Source: Myxococcota bacterium
Lineage (GTDB): Bacteria; Myxococcota_A; Polyangia; Polyangiales; Houyiibacteriaceae
Direction of reading: 5' to 3'
Length of the DNA stretch: 60,264 bases
NCBI GenBank assembly: GCA_020629955.1
Contig: JAHDCI010000009.1
Span: 1 to 60,264, forward strand
The notes under the pieces are model-generated. The model was not told the origin of the DNA and made no database searches. It was given only the letters and a program-made list of their open reading frames with translations. The position numbers and the translations under genes were made by a program. Positions 52,421 through 60,043 of the stretch are shown here, piece by piece (positions within the stretch are counted from its first letter, which is position 1; the number at the start of each line of letters is the position of its first letter).

Positions 52421-52720
52421 ATGGCGACGATGACGCGCGAAGAAATCCTTAGCTCTGTGGTCGAGATTTTGGCCGACTCGTTCGAGCTCGACCCCGATGA
52501 GATCAAGCCAGAGTCGACTCTCTATGAAGAGCTTGACCTCGACAGCATCGATGCGGTCGACATCTTCGTGCAGCTTCGAGACCTCACTGGCCGTCGCCCC
52601 GACCCGGAAAAAGCCAAGCTCATTCGCACGGTCGACGAGCTCGTCAACTTCGTGGAAGAAGAGATCGCTGCCGCCGAGCGTGGGGACCCAGAGCCCGACG
52701 TTCCGATGCCTGGGTCCTGA
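52421..52720 (+). CDS. Acyl carrier protein
   Basis: Acidic protein of 99 residues with the 4'-phosphopantetheine site DSIDAVD (Ser42) and the four-helix layout of ACPs; the C-terminus carries an extra acidic, Pro-rich tail. Longer than housekeeping AcpP (about 77) and not next to fab genes, so a specialised pathway is likely. The hotdog dehydratase gene follows after 6 bases, so both act on the same acyl chain. Confidence 0.92.
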   Translation: MATMTREEILSSVVEILADSFELDPDEIKPESTLYEELDLDSIDAVDIFVQLRDLTGRRPDPEKAKLIRTVDELVNFVEEEIAAAERGDPEPDVPMPGS

Positions 52721-52726
52721 ACCCGA

Positions 52727-53161
52727 ATGTCAGAATACGACTGGATCTTTGACCGGATCCCGCACCGCGGACCCATGCGTTTCCTCGACGAGGTAGTGCG
52801 AGTAGACGCGGAGAGCATTCGCACGCGGACAACGCTCCGCGACAACTTCCTCATGGCACGCGAGGGTTCCGTATCCACGTTGGTGGCGATCGAACTTTTC
52901 GCGCAATCCGCAGCGGCACAGCTCGCATTTCGAACGGCCGACGCAAATGCACCGGGTGTTCAGGGAGCCCTCCTCGGAACACGCAAACTCGATGTCACGC
53001 GCGGTACGCTGTCGGTTGGTGAGACCGTGGAGACGGAGGCGCGTCAGATTTTCGGAGCCGGGCCTCTTGCTCAGTTCGAGTGCACGCTATTCCTTGGAGA
53101 AGAAGCGATCGCGACGGGCACAGTGAACGTCGTCAGTGGCGCGGATGTCGTCAACGGCTGA
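52727..53161 (+). CDS. FabZ/ApeP-like 3-hydroxyacyl-ACP dehydratase
   Basis: Hotdog-fold protein of 144 residues. IPHRGPMRFLDEVV (11-24) matches the PHRGPMxxLD start of aryl-polyene-type dehydratases (ApeP), and VAIELFAQSAAAQ (54-66) is the usual central-helix motif with the catalytic acid Glu57. It is paired with an ACP 6 bases upstream; other genes for aryl polyene or polyketide synthesis are absent. Either the pair feeds a pathway encoded elsewhere or it modifies a specific lipid. Confidence 0.85.
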   Translation: MSEYDWIFDRIPHRGPMRFLDEVVRVDAESIRTRTTLRDNFLMAREGSVSTLVAIELFAQSAAAQLAFRTADANAPGVQGALLGTRKLDVTRGTLSVGETVETEARQIFGAGPLAQFECTLFLGEEAIATGTVNVVSGADVVNG

Positions 53162-53191
53162 CCCAAGTAAGGGCGAAGCCACCCGCCTCAT

Positions 53192-53275
53192 CTAGGGCCT
53201 GTCCCTATAATCGGGGCCGCTATAGCGCAGCCCGTGAAATCACAGGGCTTTCCGAGGCTCGTTGAAAGGCCCTAG
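53192..53275. mobile_element. MITE family B, short derivative
   Basis: An 84-bp element bounded by CTAGGGCCT and its complement (9 bp, perfect). Its interior shares the segment around GCAGCCCGTGAAATCACAG with the other B copies, one base different, so it is an internal-deletion product. Its right-end CTA supplies the TAG stop of the epimerase gene on the minus strand. Confidence 0.85.
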
Positions 53276-54063
53276 CTCGCGGCTAACACCTGTCGATATC
53301 CCTCGCGAAATGTGGGGTAGAGAAACGAATATCCCGTGGCTTGAAGCTTCGCGGAGGAACACGATTTCCCAAGCGCGCTCCCGTCAACGCTGGGCGCCTT
53401 CACCCCGATTTCCTCGGCAATGAACGAGATCACGTCCGCGAGAGGCACTTGAGCCCGATCGACGCCAATATAGATCCGCTCCGGTGCGTCCAAGCGCAAC
53501 ATATGTTCGATGCTTCCCGCGCAATCATCACGGTGGATTCGATTCGTCATCCGGTTCTTCATCGGCTCACCCGCTCGTGTCTTCCGAATCAACATCGTGC
53601 GACCAGGCCCGTAAATACCCCCAAAGCGAAGAGATACGCCGCCCTCCGGAATCAATGCCTCGGCACGAAGCATCGTCTCCCCGCTAAAGGCGGCAGGTTC
53701 CGGGGGAACGCTCTCGTCGATTGCCCCTTTTTGCCCGTAAACAGCCGTTGAACTCGTGAACACAACCCGCCGCGGCTGCAGCAGCGAGAGGACATTCTGA
53801 AACCCGGTCACGTACGCAGCCTCGTAGGCTTCTGGCGTCCGTTCGTCAGCGGCGGCTGCGTAGACCAACTCATCGACCTTCGAAGCGATCCCCGAAAGCG
53901 CGGCGCGCAGCTCCTCGAGTGATCGCATATCGGCGGCGATAGGAACGACCCCCTTCGGCAAACGGCTCACCTCACGGCGAATGCCGGCCACGGCCTTTCC
54001 TTCCGCCAGCGCACGCTTTGCAAGCGCACATCCAACGTCTCCACAACCGGCGATCAAAAGCAT
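53272..54063 (-). CDS. NAD(P)-dependent epimerase/reductase (extended SDR)
   Basis: Cytoplasmic Rossmann enzyme of 263 residues. The cofactor loop is GCGDVGCALA (6-15), VYAAA follows at the fourth strand, and the catalytic region has SSTAVYGQKG with Tyr of the active site, and RFGGIYGPGR downstream. These are features of the YeeZ-like or nucleoside-sugar epimerase branch of extended SDRs; the substrate is unknown. Its TAG stop lies in the MITE B end. No -10 hexamer of the common type precedes this start. Confidence 0.88.
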   Translation of the reverse strand: MLLIAGCGDVGCALAKRALAEGKAVAGIRREVSRLPKGVVPIAADMRSLEELRAALSGIASKVDELVYAAAADERTPEAYEAAYVTGFQNVLSLLQPRRVVFTSSTAVYGQKGAIDESVPPEPAAFSGETMLRAEALIPEGGVSLRFGGIYGPGRTMLIRKTRAGEPMKNRMTNRIHRDDCAGSIEHMLRLDAPERIYIGVDRAQVPLADVISFIAEEIGVKAPSVDGSALGKSCSSAKLQATGYSFLYPTFREGYRQVLAAS

Positions 54064-54163
54064 GGCATCTTCGTGGGATCACCCGCTTCGGGATGCAAGG
54101 CCGCGCTCGCCTCCGAAATGAGAAAATGATTCGGAAACGGTCAACACGCCGGCCGGAGACGTG

Positions 54164-54169
54164 TACACT
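54164..54169 (+). promoter_or_regulatory. -10 hexamer TACACT, 6 bases before GTG
   Basis: TACACT ends 6 bases before GTG 54176, with TCAACA exactly 17 bases upstream (54141-54146) as a partial -35. This is the most complete promoter in the window. Confidence 0.6.
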
Positions 54170-54175
54170 GCGGCG

Positions 54176-55444
54176 GTGTCACGAAGGTGCCCAGAATGTT
54201 CCAGAACCTATGAAGACGAGACCTTCTTCTGCGGTTATGACGGCCAGATTACGATTCAGGAACAAGAGGTCTCGGATTTTGACCCGCGCTTAGGAACCAA
54301 GCTCGGCGATTACGTTGTCGCTGCGCGAGTGGCCGACGGCGCGATGGGGCGCGTGTACGAGGGCCGGCACCCAGAGACCAAACAGCAGGTTGCGATCAAA
54401 GTCCTCCACGAGGATGTCGCGAAAGACGCGGTTGCCGTCGCGCGTTTTCAACGTGAGTACGAGGCCGCGGAAGAGTTCGACCATCCGAATATTGTGACGG
54501 TGCACGACTTCGGCGAGACGGGCGATGGTTCCCACTTCATGACGATGGAGTACCTCGTCGGAACCGAACTCACGGGGCGCCTTCACGAACTTGGCAAGTT
54601 TAAGCCGGCCAAGATGCTCCGACTGATCTCCCAGTTGGGAAGCGCGCTAGATCACGCTCACTCGTTCGGCGTTGTTCACCGCGATCTCAAGCCAGACAAC
54701 GTTTTCCTCGAACATACCGATGCGGGCGATGAAGTGCGCATCCTCGATTTCGGCTCGGTGAAGCTGCAGATGGAGATGGGACCAAAGCTCACGGCTTTCG
54801 GAACGACGCTTGGATCTCCGTATTATATGTCGCCCGAGCAGGCGATGGGAAAGCAGGACGTCGACCAGCGAACGGATGTGTTCGCGCTCTCCGCGATCGC
54901 GTGGGAAATGGCGACCGGCGAGGTTTGTTACGAGGCGAGCAACGTAGCCGAGATCTTGATGAAGATCGTGAATCACGAACCTCCCCGCCCCTCGGGATTA
55001 AACCCGGAATATCCGGCAGAATTCGACGAGGCATTTCTTTCAGGCGCAGCAAAAGACAAGGCGCATCGGCCAAGCTCCGCCGGTGCCTTCGCCGATTCAA
55101 TCATCCGGGCTTTCGGTCTCTCTGGCGATCACAATCACTGGAAAGACCAAACGGTCGAGACGATCCGCGCTGCACTCGCGGGGACACCCGGAGACGCGGA
55201 TGCAACCGTTCCGATGCAAAACGCCGTGGCTGCGCCAGGGCCCGCGGTGGCGCCGGCGAACAGCAGCACGGCGGCTCGAAATCAAGATAGCGGCGCCCCA
55301 CAACCGATGGCGCCTGCGATTCAGGCGCCAAGCCACACTCCGGCAGAACCTGCGAGCAGTGGTGGTTCAACGATGATGTTTGTTGTGGTTGCAGCACTTC
55401 TCGCGATCGCCGCCGTCGCGGGGTTCTTCGTCTTCGGGTCGTAG
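54176..55444 (+). CDS. Zinc-ribbon transmembrane Ser/Thr protein kinase
   Basis: Kinase of 422 residues. A small ribbon at the N-terminus (Cys5, Cys8, Cys19 and Asp22 in place of the fourth Cys) precedes the kinase domain (about 41-310), which has DGAMGRVYEG, VAIKVLH, HRDLKPDN, DFGSVK and SPEQ. A Pro/Ala/Gln-rich linker leads to a C-terminal transmembrane helix (about 398-420). The GTG start at 54176 is chosen over 54161 because TACACT would otherwise be coding. Together with the protein at 3431 it shows a lineage-specific habit of putting zinc ribbons before kinases. Confidence 0.92.
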   Translation: MSRRCPECSRTYEDETFFCGYDGQITIQEQEVSDFDPRLGTKLGDYVVAARVADGAMGRVYEGRHPETKQQVAIKVLHEDVAKDAVAVARFQREYEAAEEFDHPNIVTVHDFGETGDGSHFMTMEYLVGTELTGRLHELGKFKPAKMLRLISQLGSALDHAHSFGVVHRDLKPDNVFLEHTDAGDEVRILDFGSVKLQMEMGPKLTAFGTTLGSPYYMSPEQAMGKQDVDQRTDVFALSAIAWEMATGEVCYEASNVAEILMKIVNHEPPRPSGLNPEYPAEFDEAFLSGAAKDKAHRPSSAGAFADSIIRAFGLSGDHNHWKDQTVETIRAALAGTPGDADATVPMQNAVAAPGPAVAPANSSTAARNQDSGAPQPMAPAIQAPSHTPAEPASSGGSTMMFVVVAALLAIAAVAGFFVFGS

Positions 55445-55517
55445 AGCAGGCCGAGGAGGCGTCGTCGCAGCGACTTTCTTTCACCGAGAGCGTTGCGGCA
55501 TCTACGGAATGCAATAC

Positions 55518-55523
55518 TACGTT
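55518..55523 (+). promoter_or_regulatory. -10 hexamer TACGTT, 6 bases before minicistron ATG
   Basis: TACGTT ends 6 bases before the ATG at 55530, not before the glycosyltransferase start. The spacing therefore points to the minicistron as the first translated ORF. Confidence 0.45.
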
Positions 55524-55529
55524 TCTGGA

Positions 55530-55559
55530 ATGCGCCACTTCGAGACGTTCACCCCATGA
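55530..55559 (+). CDS. Nine-codon minicistron upstream of glycosyltransferase
   Basis: ATG at 55530 opens the peptide MRHFETFTP and stops at TGA 55557-55559, which overlaps the glycosyltransferase ATG (55556) as ATGA. With a -10 hexamer 6 bases before it, a leaderless transcript would be initiated here and ribosomes handed on by coupling. It is too short to test by codon use and has no recognised regulatory amino-acid run. Confidence 0.4.
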   Translation: MRHFETFTP

Positions 55560-56308
55560 GGGATGTACACGCCAGCGTTGCGAGCGCTCCAAAGCGCATG
55601 CCGCTCAGCATCTGGGTCGTCATCCCCGCGTACAACGAAGAGCGATTTATCCGTTCGGTCATCGAGAGCGTGCCGAACTCGATCGAGGGCATTGTCGTGG
55701 TCGATGATGCAAGCGGTGATCGGACGCGCGATGTTATCCGCTCGCTCGCCCGAGAGCGCCTACACGTCTGCGTCCATGAGCAAAACCAGGGCGTTGGAGC
55801 AGCGATCGTCACCGGATATCGGCATGCGTTTGGGAACGGGGCCGATGTCGCGATCGTCATGGGGGGCGATGGACAGATGGACCCGAACGACCTCGATGGT
55901 CTCATTCAGGCGGTGAATACGGGAGCCGCCTACGCGAAGGGAAACCGACTGAGCGCTTCTCTTCGGGCGGAGATGCCTCCGCTGCGGTCCGCCGGAAACT
56001 TTCTCCTAAGTGCGTTGACTCGGCTGGCGACAGGGCTCTCCGTTCAGGACTCGCAGTGCGGATACACGGCGATGACGAAGGAAGCTTTCCAAGTATTGCC
56101 ACTCGAGACTCTCTGGCCGCGTTACGGCTATCCAAACGACCTTCTCGGGATGCTCGCGCAGGCGAACCTGCCTGTCGTCGATGTTCCGGTGCGGGCGGTG
56201 TATCGGGATGAAGTCAGCGGCGTCCGCTTTCGAGACGCGCTCATCGTTATTCCGCGGCTCCTGATCAGACACGTCTGGAAAAGAAGACTGCGCACGGAGT
56301 CGAAGTAG
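55556..56308 (+). CDS. Family 2 glycosyltransferase
   Basis: Cytoplasmic or membrane-associated transferase of about 250 residues. The GT-A fold shows VVIPAYNEERFI near the N-terminus, VVDDASGDRT, the nucleotide-binding GGDGQMDP in DXD position, and a C-terminal FRDALIVIPRLLIRHV amphipathic segment. It resembles dolichyl-phosphate mannosyltransferase or polyprenol-phosphate glycosyltransferases in length and layout, without the two C-terminal helices of larger members. In-frame starts are TTG 55493, ATG 55556 and ATG 55598; 55556 is chosen because it overlaps the minicistron stop. Confidence 0.88.
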   Translation: MRDVHASVASAPKRMPLSIWVVIPAYNEERFIRSVIESVPNSIEGIVVVDDASGDRTRDVIRSLARERLHVCVHEQNQGVGAAIVTGYRHAFGNGADVAIVMGGDGQMDPNDLDGLIQAVNTGAAYAKGNRLSASLRAEMPPLRSAGNFLLSALTRLATGLSVQDSQCGYTAMTKEAFQVLPLETLWPRYGYPNDLLGMLAQANLPVVDVPVRAVYRDEVSGVRFRDALIVIPRLLIRHVWKRRLRTESK

Positions 56309-56387
56309 GGGCCCCGTTCCCCTCCGTTGACGAACGGATTTCACCGCTTTTTCATCTCGGAACGTAGGAACGCTCTCTTTGATCCCG

Positions 56388-56393
56388 TAAACT
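56388..56393 (+). promoter_or_regulatory. -10 hexamer TAAACT, 6 bases before ATG
   Basis: TAAACT ends 6 bases before ATG 56400; no Shine-Dalgarno site precedes that start. Confidence 0.5.
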
Positions 56394-56399
56394 GTCGAG

Positions 56400-57452
56400 A
56401 TGCGACGCACCCTTCTCTGCCTCGCGCTCACCGCTTGCCAGGTATCGCACCCAGATCTTACGTCCCGTGGCGGGACGCACGACGCCAGCGTCGCGGACGC
56501 TCAAGTCCAAGACACTCAACCCGAGATCGGGGAAGTCGATTCCGGGGATTTGGGCCCTCCCTCTCGTGAGTGCGTGCCGGATGTGGAGACCTGCAACGGC
56601 ATGGACGATGATTGCGACCTCTCCATCGACGAGGAGATAGGCGCACGCAGCTGCGAACTGAGCGCGGTCGAATGTGCGGGCGCGCAGACTTGCGAAGCTG
56701 GGCGCTGGAGCGAATGTGCGCCTACCGATACCCGCGCCGATAGTGACTGCGACGGGCTCGACAACGATTGTGATGGCCGGGTCGACGAAGCGTTCGACAC
56801 AGCCTGTAGAACAGCCTGTGACTCGGCCGGAACGGCGAGTTGCACGGAGGGCTCTCTTTCGATGTGCGTCGGAGAATCCATCGCCGACAGCGACCGCTGC
56901 GATGGCCGCGATAACGATTGCGATGGGCGAATCGACGAAGACCTTCCCGAGACATGCAATACAGGACGCGAAGGCATCTGCGCCATCGGGCTTCCGCAAT
57001 GCACCGCGGGGACAGCGACCTGCAATCCCGTCTCCACCCCGAGTGTCGAGATTTGCGACGGAGACGACGACGATTGCGACGGACGCATCGACAACAACTG
57101 CTGCCGCCCGTTGAGCGGTCGTTTCGAGTACTGCGAGACGCCGCGAAACTACGCCGATGCCCTCGCGGATTGTGAGCGTCGCGGAGGAACGCTTGCAGAC
57201 TTTGCAAACGTTGTAGAGGCAGGTGCCGTCGCGGCCGAACTCATCGCGATTGGAGCACGCGACGCATGGTTCGGACTCAATCGTCGAGCCGGATCATGGT
57301 CCTACACGAGTGGCGCGCCCGACAACGTGGACTTTTGGGAACCGGGAGAGCCCAATGGTACGGGCCCGTGCGTCCGGGTGAAGCGAGACGCGACCTTCCG
57401 CTTTGCGGATTGGCGCTGCGCCGATCCATTCGCCTATCTCTGCCAGCGCTGA
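56400..57452 (+). CDS. Lipoprotein with MopE repeats and C-type lectin domain
   Basis: Lipoprotein of 350 residues with a short signal and lipobox LTAC (about 10-13). Four MopE-type metal-binding repeats (CNGMDDDCDLSIDE, CDGLDNDCDGRVDE, CDGRDNDCDGRIDE, CDGDDDDCDGRIDN) occupy about residues 64-238. The last 110 residues are a C-type lectin-like domain: WFGLNRR, the calcium/sugar loop EPN in GEPNGTGPCV, and the closing WRCADPFAYLCQR. The EPN form in animal lectins favours mannose-type sugars, so surface glycan binding with calcium is inferred. Convergent with the PLP-lyase gene across a hairpin. Confidence 0.88.
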   Translation: MRRTLLCLALTACQVSHPDLTSRGGTHDASVADAQVQDTQPEIGEVDSGDLGPPSRECVPDVETCNGMDDDCDLSIDEEIGARSCELSAVECAGAQTCEAGRWSECAPTDTRADSDCDGLDNDCDGRVDEAFDTACRTACDSAGTASCTEGSLSMCVGESIADSDRCDGRDNDCDGRIDEDLPETCNTGREGICAIGLPQCTAGTATCNPVSTPSVEICDGDDDDCDGRIDNNCCRPLSGRFEYCETPRNYADALADCERRGGTLADFANVVEAGAVAAELIAIGARDAWFGLNRRAGSWSYTSGAPDNVDFWEPGEPNGTGPCVRVKRDATFRFADWRCADPFAYLCQR

Positions 57453-57464
57453 ACGGCGCATCGA

Positions 57465-57497
57465 AAAGCGCCCGCTGATCGAATCAACGAGCGCTTT
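57465..57497. terminator. Hairpin between convergent genes, possible terminator
   Basis: An outer 7-bp stem (AAAGCGC with GCGCTTT) continues into an imperfect inner stem around GCTGAT/ATCAAC. There are only three T on either side, so activity as a terminator is uncertain. It lies 12 bases after the lectin lipoprotein stop and 14 before the lyase stop. Confidence 0.5.
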
Positions 57498-57510
57498 CGC
57501 TCCGCGAAAA

Positions 57511-58980
57511 TCAGGCGCCGCGGCCGAGTATGCTCCCGAGTTTTCCGCGGACCTGATCGATCGCGTCGAGGGCAACCCCGCCGAGCTTCTCCATCTTCTG
57601 AATCAACGGGTCCTGCGAAGCGAGCGATTCAAGGTCAGGCTCAACCGCACCTGGAGCGTACATGGCTTCCATCACTCGTCGTACGGTGAGCTTCACCAGA
57701 CCCCGCACCGGGACTTTTGCCATCATGCCGTACATCGCAGCGCCGCCTTCTTCGCTGAGTCCAGGATTCGCGACAACTTCGGCGACCGACGCGCGAAGGT
57801 CTGCAATGAACTCTTCGACCGAATCCACATTGCTCGCGCCGCAGGTGGCGTGAATGCAGTTGGGGTTCTGATGGCGGTCAAAATGCCACCCTCGCGACTC
57901 GAGTTGATCGGCGACCGCAAAAATATTGAGGCTATCGTCCTTTGCGCCGAACGAGACGAGCGTCCCAACGGGATCGCCGTAGACCTCGATCTCGGGAATT
58001 GACTCGACGCCGGCAATGATCTGATCGCGCACCTTCAACGCGCGGTCCGTTAGATCGAGATACCCCTTTTCGCCGAGTGAGAGCAGTGTCGCCCACGCCG
58101 CCGCAATCGGGCCTCCCGGTCTCGTTCCCGGCACATACGCCGAGGCGTACACTCCGCCCGGCCAATCGGTCGCGACGTAGAACTGATCGCGAAGGTAATC
58201 CATCGAACGATAGAGCACGACCGACGCGCCCTTCGCCGCGTAGCCGTACTTATGAAGGTCGGCGGAGATCGACGTCACACCGTCCACGCGGAAGTCCCAC
58301 GGATCCACCGGATACCCAAGCTTCTCGACCCAGGGGAGCATCAGCCCGCCAACGCACGCATCCACGTGCAGGGGAATATCGCGCTTCTTCGTGAGCTCCG
58401 CGATCTCCGTTACCGGATCAATCACGCCCTGACAGTAGTGCGGTGCAGAAACCACGACCGCCGCGGTGTTGCGACCGATCATCCGCTTCACGGCGCTAAC
58501 CTTCACCTTGAAGTTCTCGTCGATCGGCGCCTTCAGCAGCTTGATGCCAAAATAGTGCGCAGCCTTATCGAACGCCGGGTGCGCCGTCGTCGGAACAATG
58601 ACCTCGGGCGTGAGCACCCACGGCTTTTTCCGTTTCGAACGTTCACGGTAGGTCTTCATCGCGAGCAAGATCGATTCGGTCCCGCCTGAATTCAGCGTAC
58701 CGACCACCGTCTCCGGACCATGAAGCAGCTCGCCCATCGCGGTGACAACGTCGGTCTCCATCCGCTTGAGGCTCTTAAACGCCATCGGGTTAAGCCCGTT
58801 CTCGCTGAAGAACTCGTTGTGCGCGCGCTTCAGAAAGTTCGTGTGTTCCTCGCCAGCCGAATACACGAGCGACCAGGTTCGGCCAGACCGCCAGTCTGCG
58901 TCGCGGTGCCGCAGGTCTTTCATACTGTCGAGGATTTCCTCGCGGTCGTAGCCGCTCTCAGGGATGCGATTGGTCTTCAT
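57511..58980 (-). CDS. PLP-dependent lyase/decarboxylase (sphingosine-phosphate-lyase-like)
   Basis: Enzyme of 489 residues of PLP fold type I, group II decarboxylase-like. Motifs are NSGGTES (97-103), HVDACVGG with Asp207 holding the pyridine ring, and SADLHKYGYAAKG with the Schiff-base Lys244. HKYGYxxKG is closest to sphingosine-1-phosphate lyases and related amino-acid decarboxylases; the N-terminus has no membrane helix. Sphingolipids are known in Myxococcota-like bacteria, but a role in their breakdown is inference. The ATG has a GAGAG Shine-Dalgarno site and follows the amidohydrolase stop by 7 bases. Confidence 0.9.
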   Translation of the reverse strand: MKTNRIPESGYDREEILDSMKDLRHRDADWRSGRTWSLVYSAGEEHTNFLKRAHNEFFSENGLNPMAFKSLKRMETDVVTAMGELLHGPETVVGTLNSGGTESILLAMKTYRERSKRKKPWVLTPEVIVPTTAHPAFDKAAHYFGIKLLKAPIDENFKVKVSAVKRMIGRNTAAVVVSAPHYCQGVIDPVTEIAELTKKRDIPLHVDACVGGLMLPWVEKLGYPVDPWDFRVDGVTSISADLHKYGYAAKGASVVLYRSMDYLRDQFYVATDWPGGVYASAYVPGTRPGGPIAAAWATLLSLGEKGYLDLTDRALKVRDQIIAGVESIPEIEVYGDPVGTLVSFGAKDDSLNIFAVADQLESRGWHFDRHQNPNCIHATCGASNVDSVEEFIADLRASVAEVVANPGLSEEGGAAMYGMMAKVPVRGLVKLTVRRVMEAMYAPGAVEPDLESLASQDPLIQKMEKLGGVALDAIDQVRGKLGSILGRGA

Positions 58981-58987
58981 GAGTCTC

Positions 58988-59989
58988 TCAGTTCTCGAGG
59001 GTGCTGACGTCGATATTAAAAACGCGGGCGAAGTTCTCGTAGAGCACCTTTCGTCGAAGTGCCTCGTTTCCTTCCGTCGCTTGACAGATCTTCACAACGC
59101 TCACGGCCTGGTGATAGAAGGGCCAGTCGGAGCCGTTGAGAATGCGATCGGTCGGCGCGGTCTTGAGAATATGGTCGACGCCGAGCTGCCCCTGGCAGGC
59201 AACTTCGAGGTAGGTATTCTCGTACATCTGCGCGAGCTTCACGCCCATCTCGTACTGGAGCGCGCCGGAATGCCCGAGCACAAAGGTGGTGTTCGGGAGG
59301 TCGTGAATCGGCTCCCAGTAGTGCTTCACGCGACAGCGCTCGTCGGCCGACTTACTCACAATGCCCACCGGGCCGCAGTGCCACATGACCGGAATGCCGA
59401 GCTCGCCGCAAAGCTCATAGAGGCGCATCGCCTTCGGATGGTCCGGCTTCATCTGTTGAGCAGCCGGGTGCATTTTCAGGCAGCGCGCACCGCGGGCGAC
59501 GGCATCTCGAAGCGCCTTCTCCGCGTTCTTCGCGAGCGGATGCACCGCCGCCGCCGGAAGCAAATTGTCATGGCCGCCAGCCACCGTGAGATACGCATCG
59601 GTATTCGTATTCGCGAAGGGAAAGTCGATGGCGAGGATGAGGCTCGTCTTGACGCCCATATCGTCCATGGAGCCGGTGAGCGCAGGGGCGGTGTGCGTGG
59701 CCCTCATCCCGCCACTCTTCAGCGAACCGATCGAGAGGTCCTGCTTCATTCGCTTCATCGCATCTTCTTTGAAGTTGCGATTCATGTAGATCTCGAAATC
59801 GAGCGGCAGGTCGGGATCGAGGTAGACCTGAGGTTCCGCCGGCGCGCTAAGGTCCACCCTCCCCGTCGGGACATAGGTGAGCGCCAGGTGCGTGTGGATA
59901 TCCGTCACCGGCCCAACCGCCTCCGCCATCCGAAGTCGCCCATTCTGGTCGCGGTGAACGTATTTCGTATCTTCGAGACGCATCTTCAT
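58988..59989 (-). CDS. Amidohydrolase-family metal-dependent hydrolase
   Basis: TIM-barrel enzyme of 333 residues in the Amidohydro_2 (ACMSD-like) group. Metal-ligand motifs are DIHTHLAL near residue 30, MHPAAQQ, WHCGP and LGHSG in the middle, and NGSDWPF near the C-terminus with the catalytic Asp. Members decarboxylate or hydrolyse small ring or carboxylic compounds; the substrate here is unknown. Start ATG 59989 has TACGGT 7 bases upstream. First gene of an operon with the PLP lyase. Confidence 0.88.
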   Translation of the reverse strand: MKMRLEDTKYVHRDQNGRLRMAEAVGPVTDIHTHLALTYVPTGRVDLSAPAEPQVYLDPDLPLDFEIYMNRNFKEDAMKRMKQDLSIGSLKSGGMRATHTAPALTGSMDDMGVKTSLILAIDFPFANTNTDAYLTVAGGHDNLLPAAAVHPLAKNAEKALRDAVARGARCLKMHPAAQQMKPDHPKAMRLYELCGELGIPVMWHCGPVGIVSKSADERCRVKHYWEPIHDLPNTTFVLGHSGALQYEMGVKLAQMYENTYLEVACQGQLGVDHILKTAPTDRILNGSDWPFYHQAVSVVKICQATEGNEALRRKVLYENFARVFNIDVSTLEN

Positions 59990-59996
59990 GGCCGTG

Positions 59997-60002
59997 ACCG
60001 TA
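59997..60002 (-). promoter_or_regulatory. -10 hexamer TACGGT, 7 bases before ATG
   Basis: TACGGT on the minus strand ends 7 bases before the amidohydrolase ATG at 59989 and would drive the two-gene operon. Confidence 0.5.
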
Positions 60003-60018
60003 TCACCTGCTGTGAACG

Positions 60019-60043
60019 AAAAAAACCGCTCTCATCAGAGAGC
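60019..60043 (-). terminator. Rho-independent terminator for a gene to the right
   Basis: On the minus strand a perfect 6-bp stem (GCTCTC with GAGAGC, 4-base loop) plus two G is followed by seven T. It ends transcription coming from beyond 60050. Confidence 0.8.
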
